Source: Streptomyces mangrovi
Lineage (GTDB): Bacteria; Actinomycetota; Actinomycetes; Streptomycetales; Streptomycetaceae
Length of the DNA: 64,000 nucleotides
NCBI RefSeq assembly: GCF_900114215.1
Contig: NZ_FOSG01000007.1
Location: 62,001 to 126,000 of the forward strand
Direction of reading: 5' to 3'
Below, piece after piece: positions 1-8,641 of the stretch; positions within the stretch are counted from its first letter, which is position 1; each line of letters opens with the position of its first letter. Made by a program: the position numbers and the translations under genes. The notes under the pieces are model-generated. The model had not been told where the DNA came from and made no database searches. It saw nothing but the letters and a program-made list of their open reading frames with translations.

Positions 1-272
1 TTGGCGCTGTGCGTGTGCACCAGATCGGGGCGGAGGCGCCGCACCAGCCGGGCGGCCCGCACCGCCTCGCCGTACAGGCCCGGTCCCGGTTCGCGCAGCG
101 CCGGCCAGTCGGCCACCTCCGCGCCGGCCGCGGCGGCGTCCCGGCCCAGCGCGCCGCCGGGCGGGCAGGCCACCACGGCGCGCGCTCCCGCCGCGCTCTG
201 GGCGCGGACCAGATCGGTGACGACCCTGGCCACTCCTCCGTCCACGGGCTGGGACAGGTGCAGCACCGTCAT
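1..272 (-). CDS. Glycosyltransferase family 4, N-terminal part (runs off the window)
   Basis: Only the first ~90 codons are inside the window; the gene continues beyond base 1. The protein opens MTVLHLSQPVDGGVARVV and reaches a DLVHTHSA segment. This is the usual N-terminal half of a GT-B family 4 glycosyltransferase: a Gly-rich acceptor loop after strand 1 and an H-T-H before the second half. The ATG at 272 has a purine-rich GGAAG about 9 nt upstream. Such enzymes move a sugar from a nucleotide donor to a lipid-linked or small-molecule acceptor at the inner membrane face. Donor and acceptor cannot be told without the C-terminal domain. Confidence 0.75.
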   Translation of the reverse strand, partial: MTVLHLSQPVDGGVARVVTDLVRAQSAAGARAVVACPPGGALGRDAAAAGAEVADWPALREPGPGLYGEAVRAARLVRRLRPDLVHTHSA

Positions 273-364
273 GGGAACCGCTTCCTGATCGCTGTGGGAC
301 ACGCCTGAACTCCCCATTCGCCGAACCGTTCCGACATCGCGCCGAGGGCGCCGGCCCGCTGCCC

Positions 365-1462
365 TCAGCGGCGCGCGTCGACCTGCAGGAAGAGCGCTCC
401 GAGCTGGTAGCCCTCGTCACGGGTGGTGAAGCGGAACGTCAGCGAGTCGCCGCCGCGCACCAGCGCGGGGGCGATGCCGTGGACGTCGGAGTCGTAGCCC
501 AGCGTGTCGGGGTACGCGGGCACACGGCGGGGCGCGGGGCGGCCGTGGTCGGTGATCGTGGAGTTCATGGGGTCGTCGGCGGGGTTGGCCGCGTCGCGCA
601 CCCGGTGGGCGGGTGCGGTCCCGGTGCCCACCGTCAGCGTCTCCCCGCCCCGGCCGCGGTCGCCGTCGTAGGCCACCACGCCCGCGGCGCCGGACGCCCC
701 GGGCGGCACCGGCAGGGCCTCGGCGGTGATCTCGAGGGCGCCCCTGGACGGGGTCATGGCCTCGTAGCCGTCCATGAGCAGCAGATGGCGCAGCGGCTCC
801 CCGGGGTGGGCGTAGGCGGCCACCAGTGTCCAGCCGCCCCAGGCGCCGGCGGGCGAGCGGCCCGCGGCGACGTTGAGCTGGGCGACGGTGTAGGAGCCGC
901 CGCCGGACCGCGCGACCAGACCGGTGACGTCGGCGGACGCGGTGTACCCGTCCATGACGCCGGTGCGGCGGTGGCCGACGACGGTGTCGGCGAGGACCTC
1001 CTTGTACCGGCCGCCCGGCTCGGCGATCAGCACCCGTCCGTTGTCCTCGGGGGGCTTCTGCTCGCCGACCCGGAGGTTGCCGCCCCAGTACAGCCGGGCG
1101 TAGGTGACGCGCGCCCCGGCGGGCAGGCGCAGCTCCGCGCCGCTGGAGTTGTAGGTGTTGGGGTCGTCGTCGATGTCGACGTAGGTCATCTCGTAGTCGC
1201 CGTTGTTCCCCTTCGCCGCTCCCTTCCGGGCCTGTGCGCACGGCGGCGTGCCGGTGGTGGCGGGGGTGAGGCAGGTGGCGGCCGAGTTGGCGGCGCGCAC
1301 GATGCCGCCGTGCTGTGTGGCGCGGTACCGCTCCCCGAACGGGATGCGCGGCGCCTCGCCGGGCGCGGGCGCGGCCGCGGTCGGCGGCAGCGCCATCGCC
1401 AGGGCCGCGGCTGCCAGTGCGCACAGCACTCCTCGGCTGGTGAGCCCCAGGGAAACACGCAT
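365..1462 (-). CDS. Secreted protein, DUF3344-like
   Basis: About 365 residues with a typical Sec signal peptide: basic MRVSLGLTSRG, an Ala/Leu core, then an A-x-A-type cleavage region near residue 30-35. The mature part has the pattern seen in large secreted actinobacterial DUF3344/DUF11-type proteins: a segment ending ARLYWGGNLR, repeated beta-strand-like blocks, GGWTLV, and a final segment on a body resembling a lectin or adhesin. There is no LPXTG-type sorting signal or C-terminal membrane span, so it is probably released or held non-covalently in the wall. I chose the ATG at 1462 because GGAGAAAG lies just upstream; an ATG at 1519 would put charged residues before the signal peptide. Function unknown. 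Confidence 0.75.
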   Translation of the reverse strand: MRVSLGLTSRGVLCALAAAALAMALPPTAAAPAPGEAPRIPFGERYRATQHGGIVRAANSAATCLTPATTGTPPCAQARKGAAKGNNGDYEMTYVDIDDDPNTYNSSGAELRLPAGARVTYARLYWGGNLRVGEQKPPEDNGRVLIAEPGGRYKEVLADTVVGHRRTGVMDGYTASADVTGLVARSGGGSYTVAQLNVAAGRSPAGAWGGWTLVAAYAHPGEPLRHLLLMDGYEAMTPSRGALEITAEALPVPPGASGAAGVVAYDGDRGRGGETLTVGTGTAPAHRVRDAANPADDPMNSTITDHGRPAPRRVPAYPDTLGYDSDVHGIAPALVRGGDSLTFRFTTRDEGYQLGALFLQVDARR

Positions 1463-1756
1463 GGACTTTCTCCGATCGATACCGTTCAAATCGGAGCAAA
1501 CCATGGCAGACGCGTGCACCTCCGCCGAGGGTGACGCGCGGGGGTTGCGCCGAGCGTGTGACCGCCCGGATCAGCCTCCGGCGCGTACGGCATCCGCTTG
1601 CGGCGGTACGGCCCACAGGAGAGCACCGGAACGGTGATCCCGCTGGGCCCTCCGGGTGGTCCTGCGCATCACCCCCGTTGGACCGCCTCCGGACAGGACA
1701 ACCCATTCACAGCCCGGATCGACCACGGTTCGAAGAATCCCGAAAGGAGAACGGCG
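1463..1756. other. Divergent intergenic region, secreted protein / chaplin
   Basis: This stretch of 294 bases separates two divergently transcribed secreted-protein genes and must hold both promoters. The only clear element is the chaplin ribosome binding site, GAAAGGAGAA, immediately before 1757. I looked for a BldN-type promoter (CGTAAC-N16-CGTTGA), known for some chaplin genes, and found only a partial CGTTGG, so I do not call one. Confidence 0.4.
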
Positions 1757-2173
1757 ATGATCCGTATCGCCAAGACCGCCGCGATCACCGCGGCCGCCTG
1801 CGCCCTGGTTCTCGGCGGCGCGGGAGCCGCCTCCGCCGGCGGAGACCAGCCCGGCGGTCACAAGGGCGGTCACAAGAAGGAGCAGAGGAAGGACGGGAAG
1901 AAGGACGGCGGCAAGGGCCACAACAAGGGCCAGGGGAAGGGCCACGAGAAGGACCGGAAGAAGGACCACCGCAAGGGCGGGGACGACCGCCGCGGCGGTC
2001 ATGGCGCAGACGGCGGTGCCTCCGCCGAGGCGGTGGCCTTCGGTTCCCCCGGTGTCCTCAGCGGCAACGTGGTGCAGGTCCCGGTCGACTTCGGCCTCAA
2101 CTTCTGCGGCAACCAGCTGACCGTCCTGGGCGCGCTGAACTCCTCCTCCGGGAACGTCTGCGTCAACAGGTGA
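1757..2173 (+). CDS. Chaplin with a long Lys/Gly/His-rich linker
   Basis: A 138-residue secreted protein. Residues 1-28 are a signal peptide ending ASA. Residues ~29-88 are an extremely hydrophilic Lys/Gly/His/Asp-rich stretch with repeated GGHK and KGH motifs. Residues ~95-138 are one chaplin domain with the conserved GSPGVLSGNVVQ start, two cysteines (in NFCGN and NVCVN) and the closing NSSSGNVCVN. Chaplins self-assemble into amyloid-like fibres that lower surface tension and coat aerial hyphae and spores. Short chaplins usually go straight from signal peptide to the ~40-residue domain, so this linker is unusual. No sortase signal is present. Start chosen by the strong upstream AAAGGAG. Confidence 0.9.
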   Translation: MIRIAKTAAITAAACALVLGGAGAASAGGDQPGGHKGGHKKEQRKDGKKDGGKGHNKGQGKGHEKDRKKDHRKGGDDRRGGHGADGGASAEAVAFGSPGVLSGNVVQVPVDFGLNFCGNQLTVLGALNSSSGNVCVNR

Positions 2174-2179
2174 CCCGGC

Positions 2180-2207
2180 GCCTCCGCCCCACCGGCGGGG
2201 CGGAGGC
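2180..2207. terminator. Terminator hairpin between convergent genes
   Basis: An 11-bp perfect stem (2180-2190 with 2197-2207, arm GCCTCCGCCCC) with a 6-base loop lies 7 bases after the chaplin stop and before the convergent gene ending at 2240. There is no U-tract, as is normal in streptomycetes. It can serve both strands. Confidence 0.6.
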
Positions 2208-2239
2208 CGTCCGGTCCCGGGGGCGGCCCGCGAGGCCGC

Positions 2240-2650
2240 TCAGGGGCCGCCTTCCTCCTCCTGCTCCCGCACCGCGTCCCGCTCCCCCGCCGCGTCACGG
2301 GGCAGGTTGCGGCCCGCCGGCGGATCCACCTCCACCGGCGGGGTCCAGGGGCCGCGCTCCACGGTCTCGCCCGGCTGCATCCCCGGGGTCGGCCCCGCGG
2401 CGATCTCGGGCTGCTCCATGTCGTCGGCGGCCACGGCGTGCACATCGCCCTTGCCCAGCGGGGAGGCCCCCGGTTCCTCCTCGCCGCCGGGCTCCCAGTG
2501 GTCCTCGCCCGTGCCCGTGTCCTCGCCGCTCCGGGGCCGCCCCTGGCCCGGACCGTAGGTGGCGTTGCCCGGGTTCCGCGTCCGCTCGGCCTCCTCGGCG
2601 ATCTCGCGGGCGCGCCGTTCCCTGTCCGTGCCCTCGTCCTCACCGGACAT
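2240..2650 (-). CDS. Acidic hypothetical protein
   Basis: 136 residues, strongly acidic and rich in Glu, Gly and Pro, with no signal peptide, membrane span or recognisable domain. The N-terminus (MSGEDEGTDRERRAREIAEE) is likely a short helix and the rest looks disordered. The ATG at 2650 follows GAGGAGAGGAGCGAGG on the minus strand. Its 5' region contains a perfect 30-bp palindrome (2665-2694), next to the divergent DUF72 gene. Small acidic proteins of this kind are common in Streptomyces stress regulons, but no function can be assigned. Confidence 0.6.
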   Translation of the reverse strand: MSGEDEGTDRERRAREIAEEAERTRNPGNATYGPGQGRPRSGEDTGTGEDHWEPGGEEEPGASPLGKGDVHAVAADDMEQPEIAAGPTPGMQPGETVERGPWTPPVEVDPPAGRNLPRDAAGERDAVREQEEEGGP

Positions 2651-2664
2651 GGCCTCGCTCCTCT

Positions 2665-2694
2665 CCTCGGATCCCGGGGCCCCGGGATCCGAGG
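2665..2694. repeat. Perfect 30-bp palindrome in a divergent promoter region
   Basis: Two 15-base arms (CCTCGGATCCCGGGG and its complement) abut with no loop. The element is 15 bases upstream of the ATG at 2650 (minus) and 85 bases upstream of the ATG at 2780 (plus). It overlaps the minus gene's leader, so it could be an operator or an RNA structure affecting translation. Both adjacent genes start here, so a terminator role is unlikely. Confidence 0.6.
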
Positions 2695-2744
2695 CGCGCC
2701 GCGCGCCCCGGGCGCCACGAGTGCCCCGAATGCTTCCTGACGGC

Positions 2745-2770
2745 GGATCTCGCCGACGCGGCGCGGGTAC
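2745..2770 (+). promoter_or_regulatory. Candidate sigma-B-type promoter for the DUF72 gene
   Basis: GGAT, 16 bases, then GGGTAC ending 9 bases before the ATG at 2780. It fits the GNNT-N14-16-GGGTAC/T consensus reported for S. coelicolor sigma-B, though the -35 is weaker than in the GTTT examples in this window. Transcription would begin at or just before the start codon. Confidence 0.4.
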
Positions 2771-2779
2771 CCGGCGACC

Positions 2780-3661
2780 ATGGGAAACATTCTGGTCGGC
2801 ACCTGCTCGTGGACGGATCCCGCGCTGGTCGGCAGCGGGTGGTACCCATCCTCGGCCAGGGGGGCGGAGGGACGGCTGCGGTACTACGCCGGGCGTTTCG
2901 GCCTGGTCGAGGTGGACTCGACGTACTACGGACTGCCCAGTACGCGCAACAGCCGGCTGTGGGCCGAGCGCACCCCCGACGGGTTCGTCTTCGACGTCAA
3001 GGCGTTCTCCCTGCTCACCGGCCACTCCACCCGGGTCGGCTCGCTCCCGGCACAGCTGCGCCCGGCCGGCGCCACCGCGGGCGCCCGGGTGCGGGCCGGC
3101 GCGCTGGGGCCGGCCGCCGTGGAGGAGGTGTGGCGGCGCTTCGCCGGCGCGCTGGAGCCGCTGCGCGCGGCCGGGCGGCTGGGCGCGGTGCTGATGCAGT
3201 TCCCGCCGTCGCTGCGGCCCGGGCCCGGCGCGGAGGCGTTCCTGGAGCAGTGCCTGGGGCGCGCGAGCGCACTGGGGTGGCGCACGGCGGTGGAGTTCCG
3301 CGACCCGCGCTGGTACGCACCCGAGCACCGCGCGGACACCGCCGACCTGGCCAAGCGCCACGGCGCGGCGCTGGTCGCGGTGGACACCGCACGCGGCCTG
3401 CCCGCGTCCGTGCCGCCGGTCGCCGCCGCGACCGCGCCACAGCTGTCGGTGGTCCGCTTCCACGGCCGCAGCCCGCACTGGGGCACGGGTTCCAAGGAGG
3501 ACTCCTACCGGCACCGCTACACCGGGGAGGAGTTGGCCGAGTGGGTTCCGCGGATACGGGCGCTGGCGGAGCGGACCGACCGGGTGCACGTGCTGTTCAA
3601 CAACTGCTGCGGCGACGCGGCCGTCCGCGCCGCCGAGGCGATGAGCGAGCTGTTGGGGTGA
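2780..3661 (+). CDS. DUF72 (YecE-like) protein
   Basis: 293 residues, the usual length of the DUF72/YecE family, which adopts a TIM-barrel fold. Family marks are the N-terminal VGTCSWTDP, the EVDSTYYGLP segment (~residues 45-55), FDVKAFSLLTGH, a central MQFPPS, VEFRDPRWY, and a C-terminal segment VHVLFNNCCGD. The biochemical function of the family is not firmly established; a nuclease or metal-linked role has been suggested. It is followed after 7 bases by an HhH DNA-repair-like protein, so the two may be co-transcribed. A GGGTAC -10-like element sits directly upstream. Confidence 0.85.
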   Translation: MGNILVGTCSWTDPALVGSGWYPSSARGAEGRLRYYAGRFGLVEVDSTYYGLPSTRNSRLWAERTPDGFVFDVKAFSLLTGHSTRVGSLPAQLRPAGATAGARVRAGALGPAAVEEVWRRFAGALEPLRAAGRLGAVLMQFPPSLRPGPGAEAFLEQCLGRASALGWRTAVEFRDPRWYAPEHRADTADLAKRHGAALVAVDTARGLPASVPPVAAATAPQLSVVRFHGRSPHWGTGSKEDSYRHRYTGEELAEWVPRIRALAERTDRVHVLFNNCCGDAAVRAAEAMSELLG

Positions 3662-3668
3662 TGCGGCC

Positions 3669-4364
3669 ATGACCGAGCCGGGCGGGAAGAGGAACACGCG
3701 GGCGGGCATGGGCCGGAGCGCGGGGGCGCGGGAGCGCGACGCCTCCGTGGTGCGCGCGCTGCTGGAGCTCCACGGACGCACATACGCGCGGGAGGCGGGC
3801 ATCCGGCTGCGGAACACCCCCGTGCCGCTGTACCGGCTGCTGGTGCTCTCGCTGCTGCTGAGCGCCCGCATCCGGGCGGACACCGCGGTCTTCGCGGCCC
3901 GCGCCCTGTTCGACGCCGGGCTGGGCGACGCGCGGAGCATGGCCGAGTCGGCCTGGCAGCGGCGGGTGGACGCGCTGGGCGCGGGCGGCTACCGCCGGTA
4001 CGACGAGCGGACGGCCACCCAGCTCGGTGACGGCGCGGAGCTGCTCCTCCAGCGCTACCGGGGGGACCTGCGCGGGCTGCGCGAGGAGAGCGGGGTGAGC
4101 GAGCGGCTCCAGCGCTTCCCCGGCATCGGGCCGGCCGGGGCCGACATCTTCCTGCGCGAGGCGCAGGGCGTCTGGCCGGAGTTCGCCCCGTACCTCGACC
4201 GCAGGACCCGCGAGGGCGCGCGGCGGCTGGGGCTGCCCGCCTCGTCCCGGGAGCTGGCACGGCTGGTGCCGCGGGAGGAACTGCCCCGACTGGCCGCGGG
4301 GCTGGTGCGCGCCGCCCTCGACCGGAAGGCCGCCGACGAGGTGCTCGCCGCGGCGGAGGCGTGA
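3669..4364 (+). CDS. Helix-hairpin-helix (endonuclease III-like) protein
   Basis: 231 residues. The core resembles the HhH-GPD glycosylase fold: helical LLVLSLLLSARIRADTA (~residues 58-75, the position of the substrate pocket in Nth/MutY) and FPGIGPAGADIF (~150-161, the HhH hairpin that binds the DNA backbone). The catalytic Lys expected in the hairpin of bifunctional endonuclease III is not evident, and the C-terminal iron-sulfur Cys cluster is absent. It is therefore a divergent or non-canonical member. It follows the DUF72 gene by 7 bases. A DNA-repair role is inferred from fold only. Confidence 0.7.
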   Translation: MTEPGGKRNTRAGMGRSAGARERDASVVRALLELHGRTYAREAGIRLRNTPVPLYRLLVLSLLLSARIRADTAVFAARALFDAGLGDARSMAESAWQRRVDALGAGGYRRYDERTATQLGDGAELLLQRYRGDLRGLREESGVSERLQRFPGIGPAGADIFLREAQGVWPEFAPYLDRRTREGARRLGLPASSRELARLVPREELPRLAAGLVRAALDRKAADEVLAAAEA

Positions 4365-6040
<1,676 letters not shown>

Positions 6041-6061
6041 TTCACGCGCATCCGCCCTCCG

Positions 6062-6113
6062 CCCCGTCCCGCCCGGCATCGCGCCGGACGGGGTGGGGCG
6101 GGGCGGGACGGGG
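6062..6113. terminator. Terminator hairpin between convergent genes
   Basis: Perfect 13-bp arms (6062-6074 CCCCGTCCCGCCC and 6101-6113) separated by 26 bases lie between the convergent Rpf-M23 gene (stop at 6040) and the FAD/Rieske gene (stop at 6120). Confidence 0.5.
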
Positions 6114-6119
6114 TGGCCG

Positions 6120-7661
6120 TCACCCGATGTCGCGCCGCTCCAGCGGGTGGGTCGCGGGGCCCTGGATCACCGAGCCGTCCGGGGCGAAGCGCGAGCCGTG
6201 GCACGGGCACTCCCAGGCCAGTTCCGCGTCGTTGAAGTGGACCAGGCAGCCCAGGTGGGTGCAGCGGGCCGAGACGGCGTGCAGCTGCCCGTCGGCGTCG
6301 CGGTGGACGGCGCAGCGGCTCCCGCCGACCCGTACGACCGCGCCGCCGCCGGGGACGATGTCGTCGACGGAGTCGGCGTGGGAGGGGCGCAGCCGGTCGC
6401 CGACGAAGTGCTTGGCGACGCCCGCCTGCAGGCCCAGTAGTGAGGGGGCGTCGCGGAAGCCGGGCAGCCGCCGGGGGTCGTACAGCTTCGCCCAGGCCGG
6501 CAGGTCGCCGCCGGTGACGTACCGGGCGAGCAGCCGGCCCGCCAGCACCCCGCTCGCCATCCCCCAGCCGCCGAAGCCGGTGGCGACGTAGGTGTGGCGC
6601 GCGCCGGGGTGGAAGGGCCCGATGTACGGCACGCGGTCGGTGGAGCTGTTGTCCTGGGTGGCCCAGCGGTGGACGATCCGGGTGCCGGGGAAGCGCTCGC
6701 GCGTCCAGTCCTCCAGCCTCCCGAAGCGCTCGGTGACGTCGGCCGTGCCGGGCGGGAACTTCTCGCCGGTGACGATCAGGAGCCGCTGCCCCTGGCCGTA
6801 GGGCGCGGTGCGCACCGAGCGGGTGTCGTTCTCGGGGGTCAGGTACATCCCGGCCGGGTCCCGCTCGGCGGGGATCGCGGCGGCGACGACCAGTTCACGG
6901 TGCGGCTCCAGCCGGGAGAACAGCAGCGCGCGGTCGAAGACGGGGTAGTGGGTGGCCACGACGACGGCGTTCGCGGTGACCGTGGCGCCGTTCTCGGCGG
7001 TCACCGTGCACGGCTCGCCCTCCTTCAGGTTCACCACCCGGGTGCGCTCGGCGATCCGCCCGCCGCGCCGCACCAGGTCCCCGGCGAGTGCCAGGAGGAA
7101 CTTGCGCGGGTGGAACTGCGCCTGGTCGGCCACGCGTACCGCGCCCCGGACGGGGAAGGGCAGACCGGTCTCGGTGACGTAGGCGGCGGGCAGGCCGGCC
7201 TCGGCGGCGGCCTCGGCCTCGGCCCGCAGCTTCCGGGCCGTCTCCTCGGACTCGGCCCAGGTGTAGGCGGGCACGCGCTCCAGCTCGCAGTCCACGTCCA
7301 GCTCGGCGGCGGTCGCGGCCAGGTGCCCGATCGCGTCCTGCTGGGAGAGCGCGTACATCCGGGCGCCTTCCGCGCCGTGCTTGCTCCGCAGCTCGTCGTA
7401 GACCATGCCGTGCAGGGCGCTGACCTTGGCGGTGGTGTGGCCCGTGACCCCGGCGGCGATCCGGTCGGCCTCCACGACGGTGACCCGGCGGCCGGCGCGG
7501 GCGAGCTCCCAGGCGGTGCACAGGCCCGCGATGCCCCCGCCGACCACCACGACGTCGGTGTCGGTCCCGCTGCCGGGCTCCAGCGGCGGGTGGGCGGCCT
7601 CGGGGGTGACGGGGGCGGTCGCCAGCCAGTACGACTCGTTGTCGGCGGGGGAAGCGCTCAC
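6120..7661 (-). CDS. FAD-dependent oxidoreductase with C-terminal Rieske domain
   Basis: 513 residues. Residues ~36-65 hold a Rossmann FAD site (VVVVGGGIAGLCTAWELA, then an acidic VVEA). The middle is a DAO-type oxidoreductase body with ATHYPVF and a C-terminal FAD contact, ATGFGGWGMASG (~375). Residues ~420-513 are a Rieske [2Fe-2S] domain with CTHLGC and CPCHGS, giving the two Cys and two His ligands. Proteins of this architecture pass electrons from an amine- or alcohol-type substrate to the iron-sulfur centre; the substrate is unknown. Its GTG start overlaps the stop of the upstream DUF5709 gene in a GTGA, so the two are translationally coupled. Confidence 0.9.
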   Translation of the reverse strand: MSASPADNESYWLATAPVTPEAAHPPLEPGSGTDTDVVVVGGGIAGLCTAWELARAGRRVTVVEADRIAAGVTGHTTAKVSALHGMVYDELRSKHGAEGARMYALSQQDAIGHLAATAAELDVDCELERVPAYTWAESEETARKLRAEAEAAAEAGLPAAYVTETGLPFPVRGAVRVADQAQFHPRKFLLALAGDLVRRGGRIAERTRVVNLKEGEPCTVTAENGATVTANAVVVATHYPVFDRALLFSRLEPHRELVVAAAIPAERDPAGMYLTPENDTRSVRTAPYGQGQRLLIVTGEKFPPGTADVTERFGRLEDWTRERFPGTRIVHRWATQDNSSTDRVPYIGPFHPGARHTYVATGFGGWGMASGVLAGRLLARYVTGGDLPAWAKLYDPRRLPGFRDAPSLLGLQAGVAKHFVGDRLRPSHADSVDDIVPGGGAVVRVGGSRCAVHRDADGQLHAVSARCTHLGCLVHFNDAELAWECPCHGSRFAPDGSVIQGPATHPLERRDIG

Positions 7662-8320
7662 GGCCGGCGGCTCCTTCCGGGCTCGGGACGTACGCCGGTC
7701 CCCTCGCCCTCACCGGACGGGCCGACCTCGCCCACGCCCTCGGGCGGGCCCGTCCGCCCGGCCTCCTCCTCGCCCCTGAGCTGGCCGATGTCGCGGTCCT
7801 CCTCGACGGTGTGGACGGCCGACTCCTCCGGGGACAGTCCCTCGGCCGCGGACTCGTGGGAGAACACGTCCTGGTTGGCGGGCCGCTCCCCGAGGGGGTC
7901 GTCGCTGAGCTGGCCGGTCTCGTCCTCCGGGGGGCCGGAGGCCCGGGAGGTCTCGCCCACGTCGGGCTCCTCCTCGGCCAGCCGGTCGTCCAGGGGCTTG
8001 CCCTCCAGCTGCTCGGAGTAGGTGGTGCCCCACTCCTCGGCGGCCACCGGGCGCTCGCCGGGCACGGGCATCTGCTGCGGGTCGTTCGCCCGCTCCTGCC
8101 CGGGCATGCCGTTCTGCAGGTCGGGGATGCCCTCGTCCTCGGGGCGGCCGCCCGGGTCGTAGGGGGCGTCCAGTGCCGAGTCGCCGGGGCTGGGACCGGT
8201 GGCGGGTTCCCCCTCGGGCGGCAGGCCGGGGGTCTCGTCGTCGTTGACGGTGGCGTCCTCTTCGGCCAGTTCGGGCCTGCTCTCGTCGCCCGCCGCGGTG
8301 GGCTCGTTCTCGTCAGCCAT
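7658..8320 (-). CDS. DUF5709-type acidic protein
   Basis: 220 residues, very acidic and Pro/Gly-rich, with no signal peptide or membrane span. The central segment WGTTYSEQLEGKPLDDRLAEE (~residues 96-116) is the hallmark of DUF5709 proteins of actinomycetes, whose function is unknown. The rest is probably disordered. The leader contains a GTTT-N15-GGGTAC element on the minus strand (8426 down to 8402), pointing to general stress control. It is the first gene of a two-gene unit with the FAD/Rieske oxidoreductase, coupled by a GTGA overlap. Confidence 0.75.
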   Translation of the reverse strand: MADENEPTAAGDESRPELAEEDATVNDDETPGLPPEGEPATGPSPGDSALDAPYDPGGRPEDEGIPDLQNGMPGQERANDPQQMPVPGERPVAAEEWGTTYSEQLEGKPLDDRLAEEEPDVGETSRASGPPEDETGQLSDDPLGERPANQDVFSHESAAEGLSPEESAVHTVEEDRDIGQLRGEEEAGRTGPPEGVGEVGPSGEGEGTGVRPEPGRSRRP

Positions 8321-8394
8321 GGTCGGTCTCCCTCCGGGTCCCGGTGTCGGTCAGGGGCGCGCACGCGTCGGTGATCCGGTCGGCTCTCATCGAC

Positions 8395-8422
8395 CCGCCC
8401 GGTACCCGCCGGTACCGGGCGG
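8395..8422. repeat. Inverted repeat over the DUF5709 promoter -10
   Basis: Arms CCGCCCGGTACC and GGTACCGGGCGG with a 4-base CGCC spacer. The minus-strand GGGTAC -10 (8407 to 8402) straddles the left arm and the spacer, so a protein bound here could block transcription. Confidence 0.5.
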
Positions 8423-8426
8423 AAAC
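8402..8426 (-). promoter_or_regulatory. Sigma-B-type promoter for the DUF5709 gene
   Basis: On the minus strand GTTT (8426-8423), 15 bases, then GGGTAC (8407-8402). This is an exact match to the sigma-B consensus; the leader would be ~75 bases to the ATG at 8320. Confidence 0.6.
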
Positions 8427-8460
8427 GCGCGGTGTGCCCCGGCTGCGCACCGATCGTGCT

Positions 8461-8485
8461 GTTTCCGGGACCAGGGCGCGGGTAC
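8461..8485 (+). promoter_or_regulatory. Sigma-B-type promoter, distal, facing the ligase gene
   Basis: GTTT (8461-8464), 15 bases, GGGTAC (8480-8485), about 155 bases upstream of the GTG at 8642. Confidence 0.5.
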
Positions 8486-8606
8486 CCCGGCGTATCGCGT
8501 CCGGTGCGGGAGAGGTGCGGGATACGGGAAACGCCCAGGGGGCCGCGGCGGCGCCCGGTGCGAGCGGTCGCGGTACCCGTGGCCTGGTCCCGGAAGACCC
8601 CCGCCC

Positions 8607-8631
8607 GTTTCGCCGGACGGGCCGGGGGTAC
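8607..8631 (+). promoter_or_regulatory. Sigma-B-type promoter, proximal, for the ligase gene
   Basis: GTTT (8607-8610), 15 bases, GGGTAC (8626-8631). The start codon GTG at 8642 follows after 10 bases, so the mRNA would be leaderless or nearly so. This supports the chosen start, which lacks a ribosome binding site. Confidence 0.6.
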
Positions 8632-8641
8632 CCACACTGCC

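Larger units (their letters stand above)
8321..8641. other. Divergent control region with four GGGTAC promoter elements
   Basis: This 321-base gap has no gene. It holds GGGTAC elements with correctly spaced -35 boxes on both strands (minus: 8402-8426 and 8573-8598; plus: 8461-8485 and 8607-8631). It also holds a 12-bp inverted repeat (8395-8406 with 8411-8422) that covers one of the -10 elements. Three of the four -35 boxes are GTTT at exactly 15 bases. Confidence 0.6.

Noticed and set aside
365..1462. Sortase-anchored surface protein
   Set aside because: No LPXTG-like motif or C-terminal membrane span and basic tail is present.
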